From Chelativorans sp. J32 (GTDB lineage: Bacteria; Pseudomonadota; Alphaproteobacteria; Rhizobiales; Rhizobiaceae): a DNA stretch of 64,000 nucleotides. Below the pieces are notes generated by a model. The model worked only from the letters and a program-made list of their open reading frames with translations, ran no database searches and had not been told where the DNA came from. This document shows, one piece after another, positions 55,124 to 64,000 of the stretch. The position numbers and the translations under genes were made by a program. Each line of letters begins with the position of its first letter. Positions within the stretch are counted from its first letter, which is position 1. The stretch is taken from NCBI RefSeq assembly GCF_000518985.1, contig NZ_JAEQ01000017.1:102-64101 (forward strand), given 5' to 3'.

Positions 55124-56281
55124 TCAAGCGGCTGCAATGGCCGATTTTCTCCTCGTTGCGATCTTCGCAAGAGCCGCTGCGAATGCTTCGATTTCGTCAT
55201 CTGTGGTTTGGGGGCCGATAGAAACGCGCAGCGCGCCGCCCTCGCCCCCATACCCCATCGCCTGCAAAACGTGACTCGGCCCGACCTTTCCCGAGGAGCA
55301 GGCAGAACCTGCCGAAAGTGCGATGCCGGCCAGATCGAAAGCGATCTGCGCTGTCTCCGCCTTGATACCCGGAAGAGAGAAAAACACGGTGTTGGGCAGG
55401 CGCGGTGATTGCTCGCCATAGATCATCGTGTCAGGAACAAGCGAACGGATGGCGGCCTCGATTCGAGTCCGTTTTTCATGCACCTGATGCATGTCATTCA
55501 TCGCCGTCGTCGCCTCGCGGGCAGCTGCCCCAAAACCGGCTATGGCCGCGACGTCCTCCGTTCCCGCACGATGGCCCTTCTCCTGTCCACCGCCTTTTAT
55601 TAGGGCGCGGGGCATCATGAGGTCTGAAGCACCAATCACCGCACCAACGCCCTTCGGACCGCCAATCTTGTGCGAGGAGATGATGAAGAAATCTGCAGAT
55701 CCGGCTGAAATATCGAGTGGAATCCGCCCAGCCGCTTGAACCGCGTCAAAAACGGTCGTGCCGCCTGCCTGTCTCGCAACAGCGGCGATCTCCTCTATCG
55801 GCTGGATCACACCCGTTTCGTTGTTGGCGACATAGGTCGCGACAAGCGGCAGGCCTTCGCTTGCGTCGTGCGCGGCTAGCGCATTCTTCAGCGCATCGAT
55901 ATCCATTCTGCCGTTCGGCTGAACAGCAATCTTCGTCATTTTCTGTTCAAATCGGCCGCCGGAGAGAATGCATGGATGATCGGCTGCGCTGACATAGAGG
56001 TGAGAGAACTTGAGGGGCGCGCGGCCCATTGTCCAATCAGGTGTCAGGAGCATCGAGGCAGCTTCGGTGGCTCCTGATGTGAATACCACATGGGACGGTT
56101 GGCCATTGACAAGAGCTGCAACTTCCCGCCGCGCATTCTCCACGACCTGGCGTGCAGCGCGGCCTTCTGCGTGCACTGAGGAAGGGTTGGCAAGGTCCAA
56201 AGCCGAGATCACGGCGCGTCTGGCCGACTCCCTCAGGGGGGCGGTGGCATTAAAATCGAGATATATGCGCGTTCCGGCCAT
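55124..56281 (-). CDS. NifS/IscS-like cysteine desulfurase, first gene of the suf operon
   Basis: 385 residues from the ATG at 56281; a GTG six bases earlier is possible. PLP Lys is in ISSHKIGGPKGVGAV and the catalytic Cys is in LSAGSACSSGKVG, the class I arrangement with a longer Cys loop than SufS. It belongs to a rhizobial group that heads the suf operon, so the operon encodes two desulfurases of different classes. It is divergent from the alpha/beta hydrolase gene across an Irr-box-like palindrome. Confidence 0.92.
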   Translation of the reverse strand: MAGTRIYLDFNATAPLRESARRAVISALDLANPSSVHAEGRAARQVVENARREVAALVNGQPSHVVFTSGATEAASMLLTPDWTMGRAPLKFSHLYVSAADHPCILSGGRFEQKMTKIAVQPNGRMDIDALKNALAAHDASEGLPLVATYVANNETGVIQPIEEIAAVARQAGGTTVFDAVQAAGRIPLDISAGSADFFIISSHKIGGPKGVGAVIGASDLMMPRALIKGGGQEKGHRAGTEDVAAIAGFGAAAREATTAMNDMHQVHEKRTRIEAAIRSLVPDTMIYGEQSPRLPNTVFFSLPGIKAETAQIAFDLAGIALSAGSACSSGKVGPSHVLQAMGYGGEGGALRVSIGPQTTDDEIEAFAAALAKIATRRKSAIAAA

Positions 56282-56393
56282 GTCCACCAGCGATGCCTCT
56301 CGCCATAATTGTGGCGAGGAAGGCGTTATTTCCTTGAATTTTCTAGGCGAGCCGTCCTATCTACCGGCTGCCAACGGGCGGTGATCCCGCCAG

Positions 56394-56410
56394 TTTTGAA
56401 CAGTTCTAAA
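56394..56410. promoter_or_regulatory. Iron control element (Irr-box-like palindrome)
   Basis: TTTTGAA-CAG-TTCTAAA matches the rhizobial iron control element TTTAGAA-N3-TTCTAAA with one mismatch, and extends to a near-perfect 21-base palindrome (56392-56412). It lies 113 bases from the desulfurase start and 95 bases before the hydrolase start. Irr binds such sites when iron is low and represses Fe-S genes. The regulator itself is not in the window. Confidence 0.75.
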
Positions 56411-56505
56411 CTAGCTTCTATGGAGGCATCGGCCCCACGTCAAGAGCCGCCGCGAAATCGCAGATAGCGTTTGCGGCTCTGGCAGGGTGCCAAGGTGGAG
56501 TAAAC

Positions 56506-57180
56506 ATGCCCGAAGTGATCTTTTCCGGTCCAGCTGGCCGTCTCGAAGGCCGGTATCAGCCGTCGAAGGAGAAAAATGCGCCAATCGCGCTCATCTTGCA
56601 TCCGCATCCGCAGTTCGGCGGAACGATGAACAACAAGATCGTCTATGATCTGTTCTATATGTTTCAGAGCCGCGGCTTCACCGCGCTGCGCTTCAATTTC
56701 CGTGGCATCGGGCGGAGCCAGGGCGCCTTCGACCATGGCAGCGGCGAACTTTCGGACGCCGCAGCAGCGCTTGACTGGGTACAATCGCTCCATCCGGATT
56801 CCAAGAGCTGCTGGGTGGCGGGCTATTCGTTTGGTGCCTGGATCGGCATGCAGCTTCTCATGCGCCGGCCGGAGATCGAAGGTTTCATTTCGATCGCGCC
56901 GCAGCCCAATATCTACGACTTCTCCTTCCTGGCTCCCTGCCCTTCTTCCGGATTGATCATCCACGGGGCTGCTGATCGTGTTGCACCGGCTGCCGACGTG
57001 CAGACGCTGGTAGACAAGCTGCAGTCACAGAAGGGAATCACGATCACGCAGAAGACCATTCCGGACACGAACCATTTCTTTACGAATGCTTCGGACGTTT
57101 TGATCGAGGAATGTGCCGAGTATCTCGATCGGCGGCTCAATGGCGAACTTGCGGAACCGCGTCCCAAACGACTGAGATGA
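56506..57180 (+). CDS. Alpha/beta hydrolase
   Basis: 224 residues. The oxyanion-region motif LHPHPQFGGTMNN, the nucleophile elbow GYSFGAW (Ser), Asp in GAADRVAPAAD and His in PDTNHFF give a plausible Ser-Asp-His triad. Similar proteins lie beside the suf operon in many Hyphomicrobiales, but no link to Fe-S assembly is shown. The shared upstream region with the Irr-like site suggests that it may be iron-responsive too. Confidence 0.88.
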   Translation: MPEVIFSGPAGRLEGRYQPSKEKNAPIALILHPHPQFGGTMNNKIVYDLFYMFQSRGFTALRFNFRGIGRSQGAFDHGSGELSDAAAALDWVQSLHPDSKSCWVAGYSFGAWIGMQLLMRRPEIEGFISIAPQPNIYDFSFLAPCPSSGLIIHGAADRVAPAADVQTLVDKLQSQKGITITQKTIPDTNHFFTNASDVLIEECAEYLDRRLNGELAEPRPKRLR

Positions 57181-57311
57181 GAGGCTGAAGCGTAATTCAG
57201 CCTAGTATAAGCCCGGCGTCCTAAAAATAATGCTTGCCGCTCGACAGTCGCCCGGCTGCGTGAGACGCTTTTGCTGTGGCGAATCACCGCCTGCTAACGG
57301 GAAAGACGGCA

Positions 57312-57629
57312 GTGAGCAAATTCGAAATCTACAAGGATAAGAAAGGCGAGACACGCTTCCGGTTTCGAGCCAGAAACGGCGAAGTGATGTTTACCTCTGA
57401 GGCCTATAAGGCCAAGGCATCAGCTGTAAAAGCGATCGAGTCGCTGCGCAAGAACGTCGCTGAGGCGGTCATCGAGGAGATCGCCCCCGCGGACAAAAAG
57501 GCTCCGGCCAAGGCGGCAGCGAAGGCTCCCGCGAGGGCCAAATCTTCCGGAAAATCGGAGGCCGCCGCTAAACCATCTGAGAAGGTCAACACAAAGACGG
57601 CGAAGGCAAAGGCCAAGGCGACGGCCTGA
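57312..57629 (+). CDS. YegP/DUF1508 domain protein with histone-H1-like tail
   Basis: 105 residues from a GTG with GGGAAAG upstream. The N-terminal DUF1508 domain (FEIYKDKKGETRFRFRARNGEVMFTS, then AYKAKASAVKAIESLRKN) is one repeat of the YegP fold. The C-terminal 50 residues are Ala/Lys/Pro-rich (DKKAPAKAAAKAPARAKSS), like bacterial histone H1-like proteins, so nucleic-acid binding is plausible. It is followed by a terminator. Confidence 0.85.
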   Translation: MSKFEIYKDKKGETRFRFRARNGEVMFTSEAYKAKASAVKAIESLRKNVAEAVIEEIAPADKKAPAKAAAKAPARAKSSGKSEAAAKPSEKVNTKTAKAKAKATA

Positions 57630-57729
57630 GCGGCTTTCGTTCTTATCCCGGGCTGAGGTCCGGCGGTCGATTCCTCTGGACGGGATTCGCGCTGCCGAAT
57701 GGATAAGAAACACCGGCCATAATGTATTG

Positions 57730-57756
57730 CGCGGCGTTCCTGCCGCGTTTTCTTTT
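57730..57756 (+). terminator. Intrinsic terminator upstream of tyrS
   Basis: Stem CGCGGC / GCCGCG with a six-base loop and the T-rich tail TTTTCTTTT. It is 100 bases after the YegP-like stop and 130 bases before the tyrS ATG. Confidence 0.7.
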
Positions 57757-57886
57757 CCGAGACGATGTTCCCATGGGCTGAAGTCAACGCCAGCCCATAG
57801 CTCCACGAGCGCTTGTGTGCGGTGCGCGAGTGGTGTTAAACGCCCGCTCATCTCCCAGAGACCGTTCCCGCAAAGGGATTTTTGCT

Positions 57887-59140
57887 ATGCTCGAGTTCAA
57901 ATCCGATTTCCTGCGCGTTCTTTCCGAGCGCGGCTTCATTCATCAGATCTCCGACCCGGCGGGTCTGGACGAGTTGTTCCTGCGCGAAACGGTTACCGCC
58001 TATGCCGGCTTTGATCCGACGGCACCCAGCCTGCATGTCGGGCACCTCACGCTGATCATGATGATGCATTGGCTGCAAAAGACCGGGCATCGTCCGATCG
58101 CGCTCATGGGTGGCGGCACGGGCATGATCGGTGATCCCTCGTTCAAGGACGAGGCCCGCAAGCTGATGACGCTCGATACGATCGCCAGCAATGTCGCCTC
58201 GATCAAACGGGTCTTTTCCAATTACCTCTCCTTCGGTGAAGGACCGAAGGAAGCGGTCATGGTGGACAATGCCGATTGGCTGCGCGGGCTGAATTACCTG
58301 GAGTTTCTCCGTGATGTCGGCAGGCACTTCTCGGTCAATCGGATGCTTTCATTCGAAAGCGTAAAGCAGCGTTTGGATCGCGAGCACTCGCTTTCGTTTC
58401 TCGAATTCAATTACATGATCTTGCAGGCCTATGATTTCGTCGAGCTGAATCAGCGCTATGGCTGCCGATTGCAAATGGGCGGCTCGGATCAATGGGGCAA
58501 TATCGTCAACGGAATCGATCTTGGCCATCGTATGGGCACGCCTCAGCTCTATGCCCTGACGCTTCCGCTTCTCACGACTGCTTCAGGCGCCAAGATGGGA
58601 AAGTCGGAAAACGGTGCCGTGTGGCTCGATTCCGCGCTGCTGAGCCCCTACGAATTCTGGCAATACTGGCGCAACGCGGAAGATGCCGATGTCGGACGCT
58701 TCCTGCGTCTCTATACCACCCTGGCTTTGGATGAGATCGCCCGTCTGGAGAAACTCGGGGGAGCCGAGATCAACGAAGCCAAGAAGGTGCTGGCGACAGA
58801 GGTCACGGCAATGTTGCATGGCCGCCCGGCCGCCGAAGAAGCTGCCGAGACGGCGCGGAAGACCTTCGAGGAAGGCGCACTTGCAGAGAGCCTTCCCACG
58901 GTGGAAGTGGCTCAGGCGGAAATCGGGGCCGGTATGGGTGTTCTCCATGCCGTGGTGAAAGCGGGCTTGGCTTCGACCAATGGCGAAGTTCGCCGCGCTA
59001 TTGCCAATGGTGCCATCCGCATCAATGACGTTCTCGTTACGGATGACCGGAGGGTCGTGGGCAGCGACGATATGAGCCCGGAGGGCGTCATCAAGCTCTC
59101 CTTCGGTCGCAAGAAGCACGTGCTTCTGCGCCCCCGCTGA
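57887..59140 (+). CDS. tyrS: Tyrosyl-tRNA synthetase
   Basis: Class I synthetase that charges tRNA-Tyr, 417 residues from the ATG at 57887 (AAAGGGA upstream). HIGH is [10 protein letters not shown] (about residue 45), the tyrosine-binding [15 protein letters not shown] follows, and the KMSKS equivalent is [13 protein letters not shown]. The C-terminal S4 domain ([29 protein letters not shown]) is intact. It stands alone between the YegP-like gene and the convergent AsmA-like gene. Confidence 0.97.
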   Translation: MLEFKSDFLRVLSERGFIHQISDPAGLDELFLRETVTAYAGFDPTAPSLHVGHLTLIMMMHWLQKTGHRPIALMGGGTGMIGDPSFKDEARKLMTLDTIASNVASIKRVFSNYLSFGEGPKEAVMVDNADWLRGLNYLEFLRDVGRHFSVNRMLSFESVKQRLDREHSLSFLEFNYMILQAYDFVELNQRYGCRLQMGGSDQWGNIVNGIDLGHRMGTPQLYALTLPLLTTASGAKMGKSENGAVWLDSALLSPYEFWQYWRNAEDADVGRFLRLYTTLALDEIARLEKLGGAEINEAKKVLATEVTAMLHGRPAAEEAAETARKTFEEGALAESLPTVEVAQAEIGAGMGVLHAVVKAGLASTNGEVRRAIANGAIRINDVLVTDDRRVVGSDDMSPEGVIKLSFGRKKHVLLRPR

Positions 59141-59248
59141 CATCGCCGACCGTCGGTCGCTTGGCCGGCAAATGCCCTGCACGCTTTGAGTGCGGAGCGC
59201 TGCTGAATTGTAAGCGGCGCATCGTGCTTCCGATAATCAGCCGATGCG

Positions 59249-62200
59249 CTAGCGAAACTCGAAGATTTCCCGCAGGAACCCCGGCGCAACGGCTGAAAGG
59301 GGATTCACTTCAAGCCGTGGCTTGCCGACTTCACCGCTCAGCCGAAAGGTGATTCCGATGAGGCCTCGGTCACGTCCGTTGCCAAGAATCTGACCGATGA
59401 TCGGTAATTCGCCGAACAGGCGGTTGACCCCGTAAAGCGGCATGAAGGTCCCCGTTATGTCCATTCTGTTATTGGGGTCGTAGAGGGTCCCCTGAAATGT
59501 GGAGCCGATCACCGGGCCGCGTAGAACGCCGTTCGCGATCCTCAGGCTTGCCCTGCCCTTTCCTAAGCCAGCTGCACCGCGCTCGAAATAGACGCGGGTC
59601 GTGTCCACACGTCCGCTTTCCTTGGTGGCGGCGACCAGCGAGCGCATCTGCGGCTCGTCAACGATCCAGAAATCGCGAATATCAATCTGGCCGGCGAGGT
59701 TCTCGTTGTTTGCTCCCTGCAGCGCCAGCGTGAGCTGGCCGCCTTCCATATGCTCGTAGAGGTCAAGAAACCGGAACATTGCACCGGCATTGCTTGATGA
59801 TGCATGGATGGTGGTCGTCCCCTGTTGAGACGTCTTGGTCACCTTCACGCCACCGTGGGATCTGGCCGCACCTGCGAGCGTCAACTCGTCAGGCTTCTTG
59901 CCGTCGTTGGAATAGGTGAACTCCACTTGGCCGAGCGTCTCGCCTCCGAACCCGCTGATCTGCCCGAGCGATGCTTTCACGGTCACCGGCGTAGAGCGGG
60001 CGTCCTCGTCTCCAGAGCTGCCCTGTGTCTGTGCATCGCCAAAAATCTGCTTTATGAGGCCGCGAGCATCAAAAGCTGCTCCATTCACCGAAACGGCATA
60101 GCCTGCCCCGCTTCTTCGAATGGTCGCGGCAAAATCATCGCCCCGATTGAAGCGAGCATTTTGGAAGGTGGCTTCCTGCAGACTGCCTCTGTCAAGGCGC
60201 ACGTGTCCCGCCAGTGAAAAGCTCTCCCCTGTAAGGGAAAAATCGCTGAGCTCGATCTGTTCGCCATTTCTGGAAAGATAGAAAGCGGCCTTCGCCGGGA
60301 TGCCTGCCCCCTTGCGCCAACCGATCCACGGCACGCTGAGGCGGGCGGAGTCGAGCTTCAGGTCGATCTTTTCGCGCCCATCCGGCTCGCGATCATAGAC
60401 GGCGTTGAAGGGCCCGGAGACCAGCAGTCCCAGTCCCGGAAAGAGCTTCTCACGGGTCTGATCGTCCACATTCAGCTCGATGTGGCGTATCCTTTGTATC
60501 TGCGCGGTGCCGAAGGGTTCGACGATATGGACATCGGCCGGAACGCCGTTGAGCTTTGCAACCGCGGAGAATTCCGCATGTGTTGGCTCGACGACCAGGT
60601 TTCCCTTGGCGTCCGTTACATGTTGGCCTTCGAAGGGCTTCGCCACTGAGAGGTTCTCATAATCGAGCGCGACGCGCCAATTGAGCTCCTCCATCGGGAT
60701 ATTCGCCTGCAGCGGGATTTCGGCGCTGACATGGCCCGACATTTTTCCCGTGAGGTCTTCCGGTTTGAAATCATGGAAGCGGGAGGCCGCAATCGGCCGG
60801 TAGGAGACAAACTCCAGGATTGCAGGCGCCTCGCCCGCGACATCGATCTCCAGATTGCCGATGCGACGGTGTTCCTTCGAGGCATCGATCACGAGCGTGC
60901 CGTCGATGGCGTCCACGGTCCGTCCGCTTTCCATATAGGCGCGGCCCGACGAAAGGCCGACCTTTACATCCGTCCCGTGGAATTCGACATATCCATCGGC
61001 GTCACGCACCGCAGGGATCTCACCGGCTATGTTGAAGCGGGTGTCCGACAATGCAAATCGTCCGGAAACTTCCTTCGAACCGAGGGGAATGCCGTTTCCA
61101 AGCCGGCCCGGCGGCACTTCAAGCGTCATTCCGCTGTCGCGGATCGTGCCGCCGAAGACATTTTGCAGTGTCCAGTTCCGCGCACCGGGCGCCGCAAACC
61201 AAGGCCAGAATTGCTTCACATGCGCGGTGGGCATGCTGCTCACCTGGAGGGAGAGCTTTATGCCGGGGGACTTTCCTTCCGCGACGGTGATTGCCGCGCT
61301 CGCTCTCAATTCTCCTTCCGCCGAGCGAACCTCGATCGGGTCCGCCACAAGTCGCATTGCAGCCGGGTCGAACCGGCCCGCCAGGCGCACCGCGAAGGGC
61401 AGCGGCGCCTCGGGCGAATCCGTTGGTGCAAGCACGGAATCGCGGGATACGAGATCCATGCGGTAACCCGGTTTGCCGCTGGTGGCGGTTTCCGGCCCGA
61501 AAGTACCCTGGAAATTTACACGTGTCCGTCCAGAGTCGAGGCGGGCTTGAAGCACGGAAAAGACATCTTCGCCCGTGCCGGCGCCGATGGCGACCGAGGC
61601 TCCATCGAGAGCCAGCTCGTCCTCGCCGAAGTCGAGCAATATCTTGTCTGCGGCAATTTCGATGCGCAGGAAGCCGCGTTCGGCCCCAGCCGGAGCCTTG
61701 CCCGAAAGCGTAAGGTCAAAGGCACCGATAGACCGGACGAGACCTTCCTCCGCCGGAGAAGCCTCCTCCCCTTCGGCGGCCGAGACCTTCAATGCCAGAT
61801 CGGAGGTGACGTTCGTGTTCGGGTCGCGGCCGGCGCTGCCTGCAAATGAAAGCTCACGCCCCTGGTAACGAGCGACGCCGTTCAGATCGATTTTCGTTCC
61901 GCTTTCCCGGTTGATCTCCAGATTCTCGACCAGGAGGTCGGGAACTGTTTGCCCTCCAGCCAAAAAGCCGACATTCGAGAAGCTTACATGGGCAAGACCG
62001 GCACCGCGCGTAATTTCGAATGCACGATCGATGGCATCGAATACGGCCCGGTTCAGTTCGTCAGGGCTGATCGCGGACGGTCGCGCGAGCAGTTCCGTCA
62101 GGGTCGGCCCCGTACCGGAGGATATTTCACTCGGTGTGAGAAGAGCATCTGCAACGACCACGCGGGAAAGCTCGATCCTGCCGCTCAGCAGAGGGATGGC

Positions 62201-62668
62201 ACGCAACCCGAAGCGCAATACCCCGATATTGGCCACGGGCGCCTTGTCGCTCGCTCTCACGATTCCGGCATCGCGCACTTCCAGCGCGAAAAGGCTGGTC
62301 CGACCGAGTCCCAGGTTGATGCTCCCGATCGAGACATCGACGTCGACGCCGGCTAGCTTTTCGATGGCTTGCTCTGCATGGAAGCGTAGGCGTTCATTGC
62401 CGATCGCATCGACGCCAATGAAGTAGAAAGCGCCGAGGGCGACAAGAAGCAACGCCACTATTGCTGCTGCCGGGCGGAGCACCCAGCGCCAAAGGCGCGA
62501 TCGGCGGCCGCGGCAAACGGAAGGCGGCGGCAGGCAGGCAGAAGGAAAACTCCCCAAGGGAGCTATTTCTTCCCGCCGGAAGCGCACCTTCTCATGCTCA
62601 TCCGTTCCGTGCGCCACCAAGGTTCCCGTCAAAGTATGGACCGATCGAGGCGAATCCGCTTCAACCAT
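59249..62668 (-). CDS. AsmA/YhdP-like (DUF3971) large envelope protein
   Basis: 1139 residues from the ATG at 62668 (GAGG upstream; a GTG at 62677 is possible). One N-terminal membrane helix follows a basic stretch (WRWVLRPAAAIVALLLVALGAFYFI, about 60-85), then a very long periplasmic region of repeated beta-strands typical of the AsmA/TamB bridge-like superfamily, ending with the conserved NRMDITGTFMPLYGVNRLFGELPIIGQIL segment and GEVGKPRLEVNPLSA. YhdP-type proteins move phospholipids to the outer membrane; this role is inferred from family. It is convergent with tyrS and divergent from the peroxiredoxin gene. Confidence 0.9.
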   Translation of the reverse strand: MVEADSPRSVHTLTGTLVAHGTDEHEKVRFRREEIAPLGSFPSACLPPPSVCRGRRSRLWRWVLRPAAAIVALLLVALGAFYFIGVDAIGNERLRFHAEQAIEKLAGVDVDVSIGSINLGLGRTSLFALEVRDAGIVRASDKAPVANIGVLRFGLRAIPLLSGRIELSRVVVADALLTPSEISSGTGPTLTELLARPSAISPDELNRAVFDAIDRAFEITRGAGLAHVSFSNVGFLAGGQTVPDLLVENLEINRESGTKIDLNGVARYQGRELSFAGSAGRDPNTNVTSDLALKVSAAEGEEASPAEEGLVRSIGAFDLTLSGKAPAGAERGFLRIEIAADKILLDFGEDELALDGASVAIGAGTGEDVFSVLQARLDSGRTRVNFQGTFGPETATSGKPGYRMDLVSRDSVLAPTDSPEAPLPFAVRLAGRFDPAAMRLVADPIEVRSAEGELRASAAITVAEGKSPGIKLSLQVSSMPTAHVKQFWPWFAAPGARNWTLQNVFGGTIRDSGMTLEVPPGRLGNGIPLGSKEVSGRFALSDTRFNIAGEIPAVRDADGYVEFHGTDVKVGLSSGRAYMESGRTVDAIDGTLVIDASKEHRRIGNLEIDVAGEAPAILEFVSYRPIAASRFHDFKPEDLTGKMSGHVSAEIPLQANIPMEELNWRVALDYENLSVAKPFEGQHVTDAKGNLVVEPTHAEFSAVAKLNGVPADVHIVEPFGTAQIQRIRHIELNVDDQTREKLFPGLGLLVSGPFNAVYDREPDGREKIDLKLDSARLSVPWIGWRKGAGIPAKAAFYLSRNGEQIELSDFSLTGESFSLAGHVRLDRGSLQEATFQNARFNRGDDFAATIRRSGAGYAVSVNGAAFDARGLIKQIFGDAQTQGSSGDEDARSTPVTVKASLGQISGFGGETLGQVEFTYSNDGKKPDELTLAGAARSHGGVKVTKTSQQGTTTIHASSSNAGAMFRFLDLYEHMEGGQLTLALQGANNENLAGQIDIRDFWIVDEPQMRSLVAATKESGRVDTTRVYFERGAAGLGKGRASLRIANGVLRGPVIGSTFQGTLYDPNNRMDITGTFMPLYGVNRLFGELPIIGQILGNGRDRGLIGITFRLSGEVGKPRLEVNPLSAVAPGFLREIFEFR

Positions 62669-62761
62669 TATATGCACGCCTCGGTCCCCTTTGGGGACAG
62701 GGTTTCAAAAGATCCAGAAATTTGTCGATTATGCGCCTAAGCAGGGAAGAAGGGTAAGATA

Positions 62762-63247
62762 ATGGCCAGTGTGGAAAAAGGAGATATGGCGCCCGATTTC
62801 GAACTCCCTCGGGATGGCGGCGGCACGTTCCGGTTGTCCGAATTGCGGGGTAGGTCCGTGGTTCTCTATTTCTATCCCAAGGACGATACTTCAGCCTGCA
62901 CCGCGCAAGCCATCGAGTTTTCAACCCGCAAGGGAGAGTTCGATGCGCTCGGTGTTCCCGTCATCGGGCTCTCCCCCGACACGCCGAAGAGCCACGACAA
63001 GTTCAAGGCAAAGCACGATATCACCATTGATCTCGTCGCCGACCCTGAAAAGAAGGTCGTCCAGGATTATGGGGTCTGGACCGAAAAGAGCATGTACGGC
63101 CGCAAATATATGGGCGTCGAGCGCAGTACATTTCTCATTGATGCCGATGGACGTATCGCCGAGGTCTGGCGCAAGGTCCGTCTCAAGGGACATCTGGACG
63201 AAGTGCTTGAGGCTGCAAGGAGGCTTCGGGGGGAATTTTCCGTGTAA
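62762..63247 (+). CDS. bcp: Peroxiredoxin, BCP/PrxQ type, one-Cys
   Basis: Thiol peroxidase of 161 residues. The peroxidatic Cys is in YPKDDTSACTAQAIEF (about residue 47). The resolving Cys five residues later, present in many BCP proteins, is absent (Ala/Ile here), and no other Cys is seen, so it is a one-Cys form that would need an outside thiol. It reduces peroxides and hydroperoxides in the cytoplasm. Confidence 0.93.
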   Translation: MASVEKGDMAPDFELPRDGGGTFRLSELRGRSVVLYFYPKDDTSACTAQAIEFSTRKGEFDALGVPVIGLSPDTPKSHDKFKAKHDITIDLVADPEKKVVQDYGVWTEKSMYGRKYMGVERSTFLIDADGRIAEVWRKVRLKGHLDEVLEAARRLRGEFSV

Positions 63248-63337
63248 GGGCGTAGGTTTGTTCAGCTCGGTAAGGATTTGTTAACCATATCGCGCTCTAG
63301 TCAGCTTCTCTAGGAATCTGCAACAGGCACGCGATCC

Positions 63338-64000
63338 GTGAAGCTGAAGAGAGGCAATCGTCGCTTCGACGGACAGGAAAAGCCCCTTACAATCATCTTG
63401 GCCCGCGGACAGAATGTCCGATATTGGATCCTCCGCCCCTGGATGCTTCTCGCCGGCGCTGCTGCGGCGTTCGGACTGGCGGCAGCCGGCGTGGCAGCCC
63501 CCTTCCTGTTGCTCTCCAGCCCGGCGAGTGAAGAGCCTACGGAGCTTCCCGCCCGAATGCAGCAGTCCTATGAAGACCGGATATCCTCGCTCCGGGCCGA
63601 GCTTGACCGTGTCACGCGAGATCAGAAATCCGATCAAAAAGCGCTGGAGCGCAAGATCACGGAATTGCTCGACCGCCAGGAGCGCCTGACATTGCGGCAC
63701 AGCTGGCTAAGCCCGATTTTGGAGCGTGCGGAAGAGCTGAATACATCAGCCAAACCCATCCCGGTCCCTACCCCGCGTCCGCAGGTCCAAGAGCCAGCGG
63801 GAGAAAACCGGGTTGATCATACGACCATTACTGGCAGCGCCTTTGCGAGCATTGCCACGCCGAAAATTCCCTGGCCGGTCCGTAGCGAAAGGCCCTTCGA
63901 CCAGCCGGATGAGCTGTTTCGCGCGCTCGACCGCTCCCTCCGGAGCCTGGAGACCGATCAAGCCGAACAAATCGACAGGCTCACCGAGGAGACCTATCGG
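63338..64000 (+). CDS. Membrane-anchored M23-type peptidase N-terminus (cut by window edge)
   Basis: Frame open for 221 codons from the GTG at 63338 to the window end. A cytosolic start (MKLKRGNRRFDGQEKPL) is followed by one transmembrane helix (about residues 35-58) and a long coiled coil (EDRISSLRAELDRVTRD...ITELLDRQERL), then a Pro-rich linker. This is the layout of rhizobial M23 LytM-like envelope proteins; the peptidase domain itself would lie beyond 64000, so the call rests on the architecture. Confidence 0.7.
   Translation, partial: MKLKRGNRRFDGQEKPLTIILARGQNVRYWILRPWMLLAGAAAAFGLAAAGVAAPFLLLSSPASEEPTELPARMQQSYEDRISSLRAELDRVTRDQKSDQKALERKITELLDRQERLTLRHSWLSPILERAEELNTSAKPIPVPTPRPQVQEPAGENRVDHTTITGSAFASIATPKIPWPVRSERPFDQPDELFRALDRSLRSLETDQAEQIDRLTEETYR

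Noticed and set aside
60731-61849. Plus-strand frame of 372 codons
   Set aside because: Antisense to the AsmA/YhdP-like gene, with no domain and shadow-like composition.

Overview
The window is a 64 kb piece of an alphaproteobacterial chromosome. High GC codon use, the neighbour order rlpA / D,D-carboxypeptidase / tmk / holB / metG / tatD / MBL hydrolase, the order valS / popZ / tolC / pcm, and the suf operon ending in sufT-sufA all point to Hyphomicrobiales (Rhizobiales), most likely a Phyllobacteriaceae/Mesorhizobium-like lineage. Almost everything is core chromosome. There is no prophage, CRISPR array or conjugative module. The only clear mobile DNA is one ISNCY-type insertion sequence cut by the left edge.

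Layout. 1-1.3 kb: truncated insertion sequence. 1.35-9.3 kb: a long minus-strand housekeeping run (YbaK-like deacylase, MBL hydrolase, TatD, MetG, HolB, Tmk, a PBP5-like D,D-carboxypeptidase with altered active-site motifs, RlpA). 9.7-16.1 kb: an accessory stretch of small membrane proteins, a universal stress protein, a guanidinium exporter gene preceded by two mini-ykkC (guanidine-II) riboswitch copies, a secreted protein made of 16-residue glycine/asparagine repeats, tRNA-Ser, a PagL-like lipid A deacylase, a small CxxCxGxG protein and a FadL-family porin. 16.3-26.4 kb: ValS, PopZ, TolC, isoaspartate methyltransferase-like protein, TrkH and a YcbB-like L,D-transpeptidase whose 3' end overlaps trkH. 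26.6-32.1 kb: molybdenum cofactor genes moaA, mobA and mobB around two efflux-type transporters. 32.2-34.7 kb: an amino-acid ABC importer without an ATPase gene. 34.7-43.7 kb: dehydrogenase, Lrp, Fe-S uracil-DNA glycosylase, GST, nuclease, histidine kinase, a CobT-like protein lacking key motifs, DUF1289, aspartic protease, DusA and DUF982-type proteins. 43.8-49.1 kb: tRNA-Thr, Ca2+/cation antiporter, NAD kinase, RhlE helicase, TfoX and GFA proteins. 49.2-56.3 kb: the suf Fe-S assembly operon, with an Irr-box-like palindrome at its head. 56.5-64 kb: alpha/beta hydrolase, YegP-like protein with a histone-H1-like tail, TyrS, a giant AsmA/YhdP-like protein, a one-Cys peroxiredoxin and the N-terminus of an M23-type envelope peptidase.

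The genes that clearly work together are the suf operon (two cysteine desulfurases, SufBCD scaffold, SufT and SufA), which probably answers to iron through Irr, and moaA/mobA/mobB. The most unusual items are the tandem guanidine-II riboswitch copies, of which only the second sits directly before gdx; the CobT-like and D,D-carboxypeptidase-like proteins that have lost catalytic motifs; the 16-residue repeat protein; and the trkH/L,D-transpeptidase tail overlap. All starts given here were chosen by eye from ribosome binding sites and family length.
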